Of a DNA stretch of 64,000 bases, positions 34,150-44,758 are shown piece after piece. Location: the NCBI RefSeq assembly GCF_001280085.1, contig NZ_LGED01000220.1, positions 124,001-188,000 of the forward strand, read 5' to 3'. This stretch comes from Saccharothrix sp. NRRL B-16348 (GTDB lineage: Bacteria; Actinomycetota; Actinomycetes; Mycobacteriales; Pseudonocardiaceae). The stretch's first letter is position 1. Each line of letters begins with the position of its first letter. Position numbers and translations under genes: made by a program. Under the pieces are notes generated by a model. That model had not been told where the DNA came from and ran no database searches. It saw only the letters and a list, made by a program, of their open reading frames with translations.

Positions 34150-34935
34150 CTACCGGGTCGGCTTCTGCCACACGACGATGTCCAGCGTCGCCTGCCCGTT
34201 TTCCATGGCGACGATGACGATCCGCGCATGGGCGCCGGTGTTGGTCTTCACGCAGAACGCGGCGTCCTTGACGAAGCCGCTCGCTCCGACGTTGCCCTCA
34301 TACCCGGCGCGTTGACAGTCTTCGAAGGTCGCCTCGGCGGTCACGGGAGCGATGTCGGAGGGCGCCCACAGGTAGCTCGCGTCGTAATAGAGGTCCTGCC
34401 CGGACTCACCGTCCCTCGGGTGGGCGATCCAGACCGGGTCCCGGGAATCCAGGTCCACCCCGTAGTCCTCGGTCAGCCGGATCGGCTTGTCGCCGGTGGC
34501 TCGGCTGATCTCGGGCGTCGCGGGGGCGGACTTCGACCGCGAGGTCGGCTGCACGCCGTCAGTGGTCGGTTCCGTCGCGGCGCTCGTGGTCGTCGTGCCG
34601 GACGTCGCGCCGCTCGCCGGGGCGGGCGGGTCCACCAGTGCGCGGTCGACCACGAGGGTGACCGCCACCGCACCCGCGACGATTCCCGCGACCGCCAGCA
34701 GCACCCACCGGTCCACCGGTTTGCCGACGCTGGTCACGAGCTGCACCGTGCCCAGCAGCAACGCCACCACGCCGACGACCACGGCGATGGTCCGCGCGGA
34801 ACCCGCGAGCACCGCCACCACGGCCGCGACGTCGGCGACGATTCCGATCAACCACAACCGCTGCGACACGGGTTTGCGCTCCGGCCCGCGTTGTTCGAGG
34901 AGGTCCGATCGTGGCCGCGTCGACGAGTCCGTCAC
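34150..34935 (-). CDS. Membrane-anchored hypothetical protein
   Basis: A 261-residue protein without a family I can name. Three hydrophobic helices lie near residues 30-110 ([57 protein letters not shown]). A Ser/Thr/Pro linker follows, then an extracellular domain of about 110 residues (YGVDLDSRDPVWIAHP, ATFEDCQRAGYEG, AAFCVKTNTGAHARI) with one disulfide pair. The pattern resembles actinomycete cell-surface proteins that sense or bind a ligand. The GTG at 34935 follows GAAGGGG. Stands alone. Confidence 0.65.
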   Translation of the reverse strand: MTDSSTRPRSDLLEQRGPERKPVSQRLWLIGIVADVAAVVAVLAGSARTIAVVVGVVALLLGTVQLVTSVGKPVDRWVLLAVAGIVAGAVAVTLVVDRALVDPPAPASGATSGTTTTSAATEPTTDGVQPTSRSKSAPATPEISRATGDKPIRLTEDYGVDLDSRDPVWIAHPRDGESGQDLYYDASYLWAPSDIAPVTAEATFEDCQRAGYEGNVGASGFVKDAAFCVKTNTGAHARIVIVAMENGQATLDIVVWQKPTR

Positions 34936-35071
34936 CTGTTCCCCTTCGTGGAGCCGACAGGCGTGCAACCTACCGCCCGTCACGGATGACCAACCGCCAG
35001 GCATTCCGACATGAGAGTTCCTCGTGCCACGACAATCTCCGGACCGCGCGACGACACATTTGTCCGGGTGT

Positions 35072-35764
35072 TCACCGGCGTGTTCGCCGGTCCCGGTCGG
35101 CAGCTTCGACGATCCCGGTCCGGTAGGCCAGCACGATCAGTTGGACGCGGTCGCGGAGGTCGAGCTTCTGGAGGATGTGCGTGATGTGCGTCTTGACGGT
35201 GGTGTCGCCGATGTGGAGTTCCCGGCCGATCTCCGAGTTGGAGAGCCCGCGCGCGATGAAGTGAAGGACTTCGTGTTCGCGTGCCGTGAGGTCATCGAGT
35301 TCTTTCGGCGGTGGTGTGGGGCGCGGGATGCGGGTGAACTGCTCGATCACGCGTTTCGTGACCGTGGGCGAGAGCAGGGCGTCGCCGGCGGCCACCGTGC
35401 GGATCGCGGCGATCAGCTGCTCGGGTGGGTCGTCCTTGAGCACGAAGCCGCTGGCGCCTGCTTTCAGCGCCTCGTAGATGTACTCGTCCAGGTCGAACGT
35501 CGTGAGGACGAGGACCCGGGCTGCGGCGTCCGTCGCGAGGATGCGCCGGGTGGCCTCGATCCCGTCCAGCTCGGGCATGCGGATGTCCATGAGGACGACC
35601 GTGGGATGAACGCGGGCCGCCTGCCGGACCGCCTCCAGCCCGTTGCCCGCCTCGGCCACGACCTCGATGTCCTGTTCGCGGGCGAGCAGCATGCGGAAGC
35701 CGGCGCGGACCATCGACTGGTCGTCGGCGACGAGGACGCGGATGGTCGGGTTCGACTCACTCAT
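35072..35764 (-). CDS. NarL/FixJ-type response regulator
   Basis: A 230-residue response regulator with phospho-acceptor Asp60 (LMDIRMPELDG), Lys in FVLKDDPPEQL and a LuxR HTH (LTAREHEVLHFIARGLSNSEIG, TTVKTHITHILQKLDLRDR). Its ATG overlaps the kinase stop (ATGA), so the pair is made together. Likely targets are the divergent hydrolase or the operon itself. Confidence 0.92.
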   Translation of the reverse strand: MSESNPTIRVLVADDQSMVRAGFRMLLAREQDIEVVAEAGNGLEAVRQAARVHPTVVLMDIRMPELDGIEATRRILATDAAARVLVLTTFDLDEYIYEALKAGASGFVLKDDPPEQLIAAIRTVAAGDALLSPTVTKRVIEQFTRIPRPTPPPKELDDLTAREHEVLHFIARGLSNSEIGRELHIGDTTVKTHITHILQKLDLRDRVQLIVLAYRTGIVEAADRDRRTRR

Positions 35765-36915
35765 CGACCCTCGCCGGTGAGTGGCAGGCGCGTGCTGAGG
35801 ACGAACCCGCGGTCGGGCAGGGCACCGACGGTCATGTCGCCACCGTAGATCTTGACACGCTCGCGGATCCCGGCGAGCCCGTGCCCGAGACCGTTGTCCG
35901 GCACCGCGCCCACGCCGTCGTCGCGCACCTCCAGCCGCACTTCGCCGGGCAGGTAGTGGACGATCACGTCCGCGTGCGTGGCGCGTGCGTGCTTGAGGAC
36001 GTTGGTGAGACCTTCCTGGACGATCCGATAGGCGGAGCGGTCGATCGCCTCCGGCAGCGGTGACGACTCGCCGTCGACGTGCAGCCGGACGGGCAGCCCG
36101 GCGCGTTCCACCTCGGCCAGCAGCACGTCCAGGTTGCCGAGCCCGGGATGGGGCGTCAGTTCGGCGTCCTCACCGTCCCGCGTCGCGCCGACGAGGCGGC
36201 GCATTTCGGCGAGCGCGGTGCGGCCGGCCCGCTCGACGTCGCGCAGCGCGGCCGCCTCCTCGACGAACGGGTCGGGCAGCTTGTGCCGGATGGCGCCGAC
36301 CTGGAGCACCATGACGCTGACGGCGTGGGCCACGATGTCGTGCAGTTCGCGGGCGACGCGGGCGCGTTCCTCCGCGACGGCGATCCGGGCGGCCGCCTCG
36401 CGTTCCCGTTCGGCGGTGGTCGCGCGTTCCTCCGCCGCCTCGGCCTGCGTCGCGTGCTCACGGAGGGCGTAGCCGGCGAGCCAGCAGACCGCGAACAGGA
36501 TCGGGCTGAACACGAGCTGGCCGGTGGTGTGGTCGGGATTGTGGTTCACGACGACCGCGCCCCCGCCGAGCACGACCGCCAGCCCGAGCCGCGCCCGGAC
36601 GGCATCACCGACGTTGCCGAGCAGGAACGAGGCGACCATGCCCGCGCCGAACACGCTGATCGTGAACACCACCACCCGCCCGTCGACGAACGACAGCGCG
36701 ATCCCCGCCAGCCAGACCGCCACCGGCGCGGCGAAGGGGAACCGGCGGCGCGCGAGCAGGGGCAGCACGACGAGCGCGACCGCCGGCGCGGTGAACCACA
36801 GGGTCGTGTCCGGCGCTTTCGGTGAGCCGTGCCGGAGGGAAACCTCGAGCGCGCTCCCGACCGCCGCGATCACGATCAGGGCGTCGAAACCGTGCCTGCG
36901 CACGAGAAAGTTCAC
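35761..36915 (-). CDS. Sensor histidine kinase (HisKA_3)
   Basis: A 384-residue kinase. Four to five TM segments in residues 10-150 with short loops, then a coiled-coil (EAAEERATTAEREREAAARI) and HisKA_3 with His192 in ARELHDIVAHAVSVMVLQVGA. The ATPase domain shows GLTNVLKHA, DDGVGA and GHGLAGIRERVKIYGG. The GTG at 36915 is chosen by comparison with typical lengths; a GTG at 36948 is possible, and neither has a clear ribosome site. It is divergent from the large hydrolase gene at 37078. Confidence 0.88.
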   Translation of the reverse strand: MNFLVRRHGFDALIVIAAVGSALEVSLRHGSPKAPDTTLWFTAPAVALVVLPLLARRRFPFAAPVAVWLAGIALSFVDGRVVVFTISVFGAGMVASFLLGNVGDAVRARLGLAVVLGGGAVVVNHNPDHTTGQLVFSPILFAVCWLAGYALREHATQAEAAEERATTAEREREAAARIAVAEERARVARELHDIVAHAVSVMVLQVGAIRHKLPDPFVEEAAALRDVERAGRTALAEMRRLVGATRDGEDAELTPHPGLGNLDVLLAEVERAGLPVRLHVDGESSPLPEAIDRSAYRIVQEGLTNVLKHARATHADVIVHYLPGEVRLEVRDDGVGAVPDNGLGHGLAGIRERVKIYGGDMTVGALPDRGFVLSTRLPLTGEGR

Positions 36916-37077
36916 GCGTCGACGGTACTGAAGGCGCTCGCACCCCACCTCCGACTCAGGTAGGACACGGACTCGTCGGCAGGTCCGAGGCCGACTCCAG
37001 CCTCGCGACGACGTGCCGACCCGCGGTAGCGCCCTAGCGTCGGGCTCCTCGACACCCGACCACGAAAGGGACGATCC

Positions 37078-39090
37078 GTGGCGATCACCCGCACCGTCGC
37101 CCTCGCACTCATCGCCGTCCTGGCCGGAGGGCTGGCGTACTTACGGATCGACCTGCACTCGGACGGGACGATCTCCGTGCCACAGGGGGCGAAGGCGGGC
37201 GAGGTGAGCCTCGAACCCTGCGACTACGCCACCGAGGACGGCGAACACCCGGCCGAGTGCGGAACGCTCGTGGTGCAGGAGAACCGCGCCGATCCGCGAT
37301 CGCGGCTGATCGCGTTGCCGATCGTGCGCGTGCACGCGAAGACCGATCGTCCCGCCGAGCCGATCTTCCACCTCGAAGGCGGACCCGGGCTGTCGAACAT
37401 GGACTTCCCGACCGCGAACCGGTTCCTCGCCGACCATGACGTCGTCCTCGTCGGCTACCGGGGCGTGGACGGCTCGTCGCGGCTCGACTGCCCGGAGGTC
37501 ACCTCGGCGCTCCAGCACTCGACCGACCTGGTCGTCGAGGAGACCCACCACGCCTACGCCGACGCGTTCCGCGCCTGCGCGAAACGGCTGTCCGACGCCG
37601 GCGCCGGTCTCGACGGCTACAGCCTCGCGCAGCGGGTCGACGACATGGAGGCGGCACGTGTGGCGCTCGGCTACGAGCGCATCAACCTGCTGAGCGAGAG
37701 CGCCGGCACCCGCACCGCGATGATCTACTCCTGGCGGCACCCCGCCCGCCTCCACCGGTCGGTGATGATCGGGGTCAACCCACCCGGCCACTTCCTCTGG
37801 GACCCGGCGACGACGGACGCCCAACTCCGGCGCTACGCCGAGCTGTGCGCCGAGGACGACACCTGCCGCGCCCGCACCGACGACCTCGCCGAGTCGATGC
37901 GCCGCACCTCGGCACAGCCGCCCGACCGGTGGCTGTTCCTGCCGATCAAGCCGGGCAACGCGCGGGTGGCCGCGTTCTTCGGGCTCTTCGACTCGACGTC
38001 GGCCGCGTCGATTCCGGCCCCGACGACGCTGGACTCGTGGCTCGCCGCGGCCGAGGGCGACCCGAGCGGCCTCTGGTTCGCCTCCTTCGCCGCCGACCTG
38101 CTGTTCCCGACGTCGTTCGTCTGGGGCGAGTGGGCCGCCACCGGCACCATCGACCACTGGGCGGCGGCGGACCACTACTCCGCCGGCGCTCGGCCAGGCG
38201 ACTCGATCCTCCACGACGCCGGCACGGAGTTCGTCTGGGGCGGCGGCACGCTCGGCGACGCGTGGCCGACCTCGCCCGACGACGAGGAGTACCGCCGAGT
38301 GCGGACCACCGAGGTGGAGACGCTCCTCATCGGCGGCACGCTCGACTTCTCGACCCCGCCTCGGAACGCGACCGAGGAGCTGCTCCCGTTCCTGCCGAAC
38401 GGTCACCAGGTCGTGCTGGCCGACCTCGGGCACACCACCGACTTCTGGACCTCCCAACCGGACGCCGGCACGCGCCTGATCACCACCTACCTCGACAACG
38501 GCGAGGTGGACGACTCGCTCTACCAGCCCGCCCGGGTCGACTTCACACCCTCGGTCACGCACCCGACGCTCGCGCGGATCACCGTCGGCACGATGGTCGG
38601 CATCGCCCTGCTCACGGTGTTCTCGCTGCTGTGGATGACCCGATGGGTGCGCAAGAGGGGCGCCTTCGGCCGCACGGCCGGCGCGACGCTGCGGTCGGTG
38701 TGCCCGCTCGTCCTCGGTCTGGGCGGGTGGTTCCTCGGCGCGCTGGTCATCCTGACCGCGGCGCCCGGTGTCCCGCTCGACGACGACCTGGTCACGGCTG
38801 TCTCCGTGGGCGTGCCGATCGGGTTGGGCGTCCACCTCGCCCGGGTGCGCCGCGACTGGTCCGCGCACGTCAAGATCACCGGACTCGCGGCGGCAGCGGC
38901 CGGCGCCCTCGTCGGCGCGTGGCTGGGTTTCCATGCGACCGTGGGATTCTTCGCCCTCATCACCACGATCGTCGGAGCGACCCTCGGCGCGAACCTGATC
39001 CTGCTCACCCTCGACATCGTCGGCGACCGTTCGACCCGCCGTGGCCGCATCGGCGCGAGCGGTGCCGACGTGGACCCCACTGACCAGTAA
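37078..39090 (+). CDS. Alpha/beta hydrolase with C-terminal membrane domain
   Basis: A 670-residue protein. An N-terminal anchor (VALALIAVLAGGLAYL) precedes an alpha/beta-hydrolase domain like the proline iminopeptidase/TAP family: oxyanion HLEGGPG (98-104), nucleophile Ser208 in SESAG (the first Gly of GxSxG is Ser), Asp in GGTLDFSTP, His in LGHTTDF. Residues 520-655 add four TM helices, which is unusual for the family. Likely a membrane-held peptidase or esterase facing outward. GTG start after AAAGGGACG. The divergent two-component system next door may regulate it. Confidence 0.82.
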   Translation: MAITRTVALALIAVLAGGLAYLRIDLHSDGTISVPQGAKAGEVSLEPCDYATEDGEHPAECGTLVVQENRADPRSRLIALPIVRVHAKTDRPAEPIFHLEGGPGLSNMDFPTANRFLADHDVVLVGYRGVDGSSRLDCPEVTSALQHSTDLVVEETHHAYADAFRACAKRLSDAGAGLDGYSLAQRVDDMEAARVALGYERINLLSESAGTRTAMIYSWRHPARLHRSVMIGVNPPGHFLWDPATTDAQLRRYAELCAEDDTCRARTDDLAESMRRTSAQPPDRWLFLPIKPGNARVAAFFGLFDSTSAASIPAPTTLDSWLAAAEGDPSGLWFASFAADLLFPTSFVWGEWAATGTIDHWAAADHYSAGARPGDSILHDAGTEFVWGGGTLGDAWPTSPDDEEYRRVRTTEVETLLIGGTLDFSTPPRNATEELLPFLPNGHQVVLADLGHTTDFWTSQPDAGTRLITTYLDNGEVDDSLYQPARVDFTPSVTHPTLARITVGTMVGIALLTVFSLLWMTRWVRKRGAFGRTAGATLRSVCPLVLGLGGWFLGALVILTAAPGVPLDDDLVTAVSVGVPIGLGVHLARVRRDWSAHVKITGLAAAAAGALVGAWLGFHATVGFFALITTIVGATLGANLILLTLDIVGDRSTRRGRIGASGADVDPTDQ

Positions 39091-39100
39091 GGTTGTCCAC

Positions 39101-40045
39101 GTGGATCTGCACGACACCGCCGCCCGGCTCGGAGTGCCCGTCGAGGACGTCGAGCGCGTGCACCGGCTCGCCGGCGACCGACCGTCGGCGCCGCTGCCCG
39201 CCAAGGCCGACGCGCCCGCCATCCTCGCCCGGCTCGCGGTGCGTCCCGACGACGCCGCCGAGATCATGGAGGGCTGGCCCGACGCCGATTCTCCGCTGTG
39301 GACGCCCGAGCTGCGCTGGCTGCTCGACCGCTCGATCGCCCTGGTCCGCGCCGACCTCGGCGGCCACGGCTGGCTGCCGCCCGGCCCGGAGCTGCCGCGC
39401 GACCGGGGTCCGGCCTGGCGGCACCTCTACGTGTACGCGTACCTGGCCCTGGTCGACGTCGTCCTGGCGTACCACCGCGACCACGACATCGCCGACGCCG
39501 TGTCGTGGGCGACCCTCGCCGACCTGGGCCGCAACCTCGCGGTCGACCGGCGGATGAACCGTGAGGGCTGGCCGGTCATGCAGAGCTGGCTGACCCTGCA
39601 CGCGCGCGGCAGCCTCTACGAGCTGGGCCGGCTCCAGCACCAGCGCGGCGACACGACCATCGGCCTGCACATTCCCGAGTCCGGGCCGATGACCCCGGAG
39701 GCGATCGCGGCGTCCCTCGACGAGGCCCGCGCGTTCTTCCCGCGCCACTTCCCCGACGAGCACTACACGGCGTTCTCCTGCGGCTCGTGGCTGCTCGACC
39801 CGCAACTGCAGGAGTACCTGCCCGCGGACTCCAACATCGTCCGGTTCCAGCAGAGGTTCGAGCTGGACCCCTACGAGGAGCCGGAAGGGCTGGACGCCGA
39901 CGTCGAGGTGCGGCGATTCGTGTTCCGCACCCTGAGCACGCCGCTCGACCAGCTGCCACGCGGCACCGTGCTCCAGCGCGCGGTCATCGACCACCTCAAG
40001 GCCGGCCGCCACTGGTACTGGCGTCGCGGCACCTTCCCGATCTGA
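39101..40045 (+). CDS. Acyltransferase-domain (DUF5596/GNAT-like) protein
   Basis: A 314-residue cytosolic protein of an actinomycete family annotated as acyltransferase-domain. A helical N-terminal half (LGVPVEDVERVHRLAG, YVYAYLALVDVVLAYHRD) is followed by a C-terminal domain with LGRLQHQRGDTTIGLHIPE and YTAFSCGSWLLDPQLQEYL, then SNIVRFQQRF. The last segment is the family hallmark. The acyl acceptor is unknown. The GTG start lies ten bases past the hydrolase stop, so the two are probably one operon. It meets the RiPP enzyme gene tail to tail. Confidence 0.72.
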   Translation: MDLHDTAARLGVPVEDVERVHRLAGDRPSAPLPAKADAPAILARLAVRPDDAAEIMEGWPDADSPLWTPELRWLLDRSIALVRADLGGHGWLPPGPELPRDRGPAWRHLYVYAYLALVDVVLAYHRDHDIADAVSWATLADLGRNLAVDRRMNREGWPVMQSWLTLHARGSLYELGRLQHQRGDTTIGLHIPESGPMTPEAIAASLDEARAFFPRHFPDEHYTAFSCGSWLLDPQLQEYLPADSNIVRFQQRFELDPYEEPEGLDADVEVRRFVFRTLSTPLDQLPRGTVLQRAVIDHLKAGRHWYWRRGTFPI

Positions 40046-40081
40046 CCGCCTCAGCAACGATCGACCGGCACCGGGCGGTCA
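40043..40081. terminator. Possible bidirectional hairpin
   Basis: TGACCGCC (40043-40050) and GGCGGTCA (40074-40081) span the two stop codons of convergent genes with a 23-base loop. Confidence 0.45.
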
Positions 40082-41149
40082 CCGGGCCGCCTCCACCATC
40101 CAGGCGATGTGCTCGGACCAGCCGACGCCGGTGATCCGCTGCACGGCCCTGGCCACCAGGCTCGCGGCCAGGTACCGCTCGACCGGAGTCACGTCGCACA
40201 CCGCGAGCAACTGGTAGAGCATGTTGGTGCCGAACCGGTAGACGGTGACCGGGCGCCGGTAGCGCGGGTGCTCCAGGTCCACCGCCTGCAACCTCCGGTG
40301 GTACTCGCTGTGGTCGACGCGGTGGTCGCGGTGCCAGCGCCGGATGGCCTCCTGCTCCCCCAGCTCCACCGCGCGTTCACCATGACCGGGGTTGTAGCCG
40401 CTGGGCAGGTCACCGTTGTCGTAGGCAGCCTCCACCAGCTCACGGGCGGCGGTCGTCCACGCCGTCCACGGCGTGGCCAGGCGGCCCTCGGCGACGGCCA
40501 GGACGGTCTCGGTGACACCCTCGGCATTGCCCTCCCACACCCGCTCGAACCGGGACCGCAGGCGGCCGTCCGGGTCGCTGTGCAGCAGGAAGTCCTCCAG
40601 GTGGGACTGGAACGAGTGGTAACCGTTGGCCAGGCCCTCCGGGTAGCGGCTCGCGTGCGCGGTCATCGCGACCAGCGCCGTCCGCACTCGCGTGGTGGAC
40701 GTGGCGTCGTCGACGGCCACCACCTCACGCACCGCGGGCACACCCAGGCGCAGCACGCGGGCCCGCAGGTCCACCAAGACGTCCGAGCCGAGCAGCCCTC
40801 GGATGCCGCTGTAATCGGTCGGCTCGACCACCACGGTGTTGTCCGGGTGGATCGGCTCGTACGGCGGTGGCACCAGTTCGGCCACGCCGTAGCGGTGCGA
40901 CCGAGCCAGCAGCTCGTCGTGCGGTGTGCCCGCCGTGGACGGATACGCGGCCAAGTACTCCCGCAGCCGTTCCGCGATCAGGCCGGCCTCCCCGTCCACG
41001 CGCACCCGCAAGTGCGGCCCGTGCAACCAGTGCCGCTCCACGTGACCCCGCGCACCGGCGGCCTCGGCCTCGGCCAGCGCCGGCAGGACGGCATCGCGGA
41101 GCAGGGGCGCCTTCACCGGGTCGTGGTAGTAGCAGACGACATCGGTCAC
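40079..41149 (-). CDS. Stand-alone SpaB_C / thiopeptide-type bacteriocin biosynthesis protein
   Basis: A 356-residue protein of the lantibiotic-dehydratase C-terminal (SpaB_C, TIGR03891-like) family. It opens with VVCYYHDPVKAPLLRDAVLP, and HWLHGPHLRVRVDGE is the conserved substrate region. HSDPDGRLRSRFERVWEG and WSEHIAWMVE lie further on. In lanthipeptide enzymes this domain eliminates glutamate to make dehydroamino acids; in thiopeptides a stand-alone homologue (TbtD type) closes the central pyridine ring. Which applies cannot be decided here. The GTG has GGAGG five bases upstream. The precursor gene lies 97 bp before it on the same strand. No LanB N-terminal, YcaO or cyclase gene is in the window. 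Confidence 0.87.
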   Translation of the reverse strand: MTDVVCYYHDPVKAPLLRDAVLPALAEAEAAGARGHVERHWLHGPHLRVRVDGEAGLIAERLREYLAAYPSTAGTPHDELLARSHRYGVAELVPPPYEPIHPDNTVVVEPTDYSGIRGLLGSDVLVDLRARVLRLGVPAVREVVAVDDATSTTRVRTALVAMTAHASRYPEGLANGYHSFQSHLEDFLLHSDPDGRLRSRFERVWEGNAEGVTETVLAVAEGRLATPWTAWTTAARELVEAAYDNGDLPSGYNPGHGERAVELGEQEAIRRWHRDHRVDHSEYHRRLQAVDLEHPRYRRPVTVYRFGTNMLYQLLAVCDVTPVERYLAASLVARAVQRITGVGWSEHIAWMVEAAR

Positions 41150-41289
41150 GAGACCCTCCACCAGGTTTCCGCGATCAGTTCGACCTGTAGTGGTTCCAGG
41201 CCGGGAACGCCCTCGCGGACGTCCCCGGCACTGCAGACCTCGGCTGTCAGAAGCTCGGGTCGGGCACCGGCGGCGACACGCAGCAGCAC
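41146..41289 (-). other. Open frame overlapping precursor end and enzyme start
   Basis: In the third frame, from GTG 41289, a 47-codon frame crosses the precursor 3' end and ends in TGA overlapping the enzyme GTG (GTGA). It reads VLLRVAAGARPELL, GVPGLEPLQVELIAETWW. It has good codon bias (about 75% G+C at third positions) but no ribosome site. It may be translated by coupling or be accidental. Confidence 0.3.
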
Positions 41290-41423
41290 GAACTGCCGCA
41301 ACTGCCAGACCCCTGCGACGCGCCGCTCTCAGGCAGCCCGACGGCGTCACGCATCACGGTGACCGCCAGGTCGTCCAGGGCCAGGTCCTCGACGTCGAAG
41401 GTCAAGTTGAAGTCGTTCACCAT
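41247..41423 (-). CDS. Thiopeptide/thiazolylpeptide-like RiPP precursor peptide
   Basis: A 58-residue precursor. The acidic leader (residues 1 to about 35) has DFNLTFDVEDLALDDLAV, followed by MRDAVGLPESGAS, like leaders of thiazolylpeptide precursors. The core is rich in Ser, Gly and Cys: SQGSGSCGSSCCCVS, with Cys42, Cys46, Cys47, Cys48 and Ser36, 39, 41, 44, 45, 50. An unusual Pro-rich follower PPVPDPSF ends it. Dehydration of Ser and cyclisation onto Cys, or azole formation, is expected (inference). The ATG has a near-perfect AAGGAGGTG. The partner enzyme gene follows. Three consecutive Cys make simple azole or lanthionine patterns ambiguous. Confidence 0.8.
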   Translation of the reverse strand: MVNDFNLTFDVEDLALDDLAVTVMRDAVGLPESGASQGSGSCGSSCCCVSPPVPDPSF

Positions 41424-41830
41424 CCACCTCCTTTCCGGGAAGAACGACGCTAAGACCGGCGTTAGCGGCGGACAAGGCTTCGGAAATGGTCGCTGCGGTG
41501 CCCCCTTCGGACCGCGAACGCAATCAGCGCAACGTTCACCCATTCAGGGGGCAGACCCGCTTACGGCACCGTCATAGACGGCCGTTATTCCCGAATGTGA
41601 GGGAACGACCACATTGCCACTGTCGGCCTAATTCGCGAATACCACCGAGTCCACCGGCCCCGCGCCGTCGACCGTCGTCACGCCGGCGCGCCGAAAGTCG
41701 ACCCTCCACCCCGATCCGGGCGCAGAAGGCCGATTACCGCACCGAGGTGAGCCTGTCCGTCACCCGGAGCAAAGGTCGGGCCGAACGGTCGGTGAAGGCG
41801 TAGCGGCGGTAAATCCCGGGTGGGAACGGG
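41424..41830. other. Leader and promoter region of the RiPP locus
   Basis: Apart from the ribosome site at 41424-41434 I see no gene in this stretch. It is less G+C rich around 41560-41640. A TATGAC box on the minus strand (41571-41576) could be a -10 element, but no matching -35 is convincing. Confidence 0.4.
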
Positions 41831-41867
41831 CGAGCCCGGCCGATCACGGGCGGATCGGCCGGGCTCG
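41831..41867 (-). terminator. Strong hairpin terminator after katG
   Basis: CGAGCCCGGCCGATC (41831-41845) pairs perfectly with 41853-41867 around a 7-base loop, starting 14 bases past the katG stop. Confidence 0.85.
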
Positions 41868-41880
41868 TCGGTGTGGCGGC

Positions 41881-44157
<2,277 letters not shown>

Positions 44158-44607
44158 CTACTTCCTTCCAACTGGCGGTTCATCGGCGGAATCCTCGGCC
44201 GAGCAGTCGGGACAGGTGCCCCAAAAGACGACCTCCGCCTCGTCGACCCTGAAACCGGCGTCGTCCGAGGCGGTGAGACAAGGGCTGTGACCGACGGTGC
44301 AGTCGACGTCGGCGATGGCGCCGCACGAGCGGCACACGACGTGGTGGTGGTTGTCACCCACGCGGGCCTCGTAGCGGGCGGTCGCGCCGGCGGGCTGGAT
44401 GCGCCGCACCAGACCGGCGTCGGTCAACGCCCGCAGCACGTCGTACACGGCTTGGTGGGACACCGACGGGAGTTCCTCCCGCACCAACGTGATGACCGTC
44501 TCGGTGTCGACGTGCCGGTGGTCGCGCAGCGCCGCGAGCACCGCCAGCCGAGGGCGGGTCACCCGCAACGAGACCGCACGCAACTGCGCCTCGAAGTCCG
44601 ATGTCAC
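44158..44607 (-). CDS. furA: Fur-family regulator FurA
   Basis: A 149-residue Fur-type repressor. The winged helix includes VSHQAVYDVLRALTDAGLVRRI. The metal sites are DNHHHVVC (His cluster) and two CxxC motifs, CRSCG and CPDC, for structural zinc. In actinomycetes FurA represses itself and katG and releases on peroxide. The GTG start has AAGG upstream. The A+T-rich stretch before it holds a FurA-box-like sequence. Confidence 0.93.
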   Translation of the reverse strand: MTSDFEAQLRAVSLRVTRPRLAVLAALRDHRHVDTETVITLVREELPSVSHQAVYDVLRALTDAGLVRRIQPAGATARYEARVGDNHHHVVCRSCGAIADVDCTVGHSPCLTASDDAGFRVDEAEVVFWGTCPDCSAEDSADEPPVGRK

Positions 44608-44628
44608 GGGTCGACCTTAAAGGACGTA

Positions 44629-44643
44629 TCTGGAGTCAATCAA
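44629..44643 (-). promoter_or_regulatory. FurA-box-like operator of furA-katG
   Basis: TCTGGAGTCAATCAA, 21 bases before the furA start, matches about 13 of 15 bases of the mycobacterial FurA box as I recall it (TCTGGAATCAGTCAA). On the gene strand it reads TTGATTGACTCCAGA and includes a TTGACT -35-like hexamer. Confidence 0.6.
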
Positions 44644-44758
44644 ATCTAGCTCCGTCACACCCCCGCGACTGCGACCGACGCCACTGTCCGGTCCGGACGC
44701 TCGGGCGGCCCCGTCCCGGCGCACCCGACCGTCCGCTGATCGCCCCTCGGCCGAGTCG

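Noticed and set aside
36913..36948. Longer N-terminus for the second histidine kinase
   Set aside because: The extra eleven residues are not like a TM protein start; kept only as an alternative start.
40079..41423. Classification of the locus as a complete class I lanthipeptide cluster
   Set aside because: The LanB N-terminal dehydratase domain and a LanC cyclase are missing in the window, so only a partial RiPP locus is supported.
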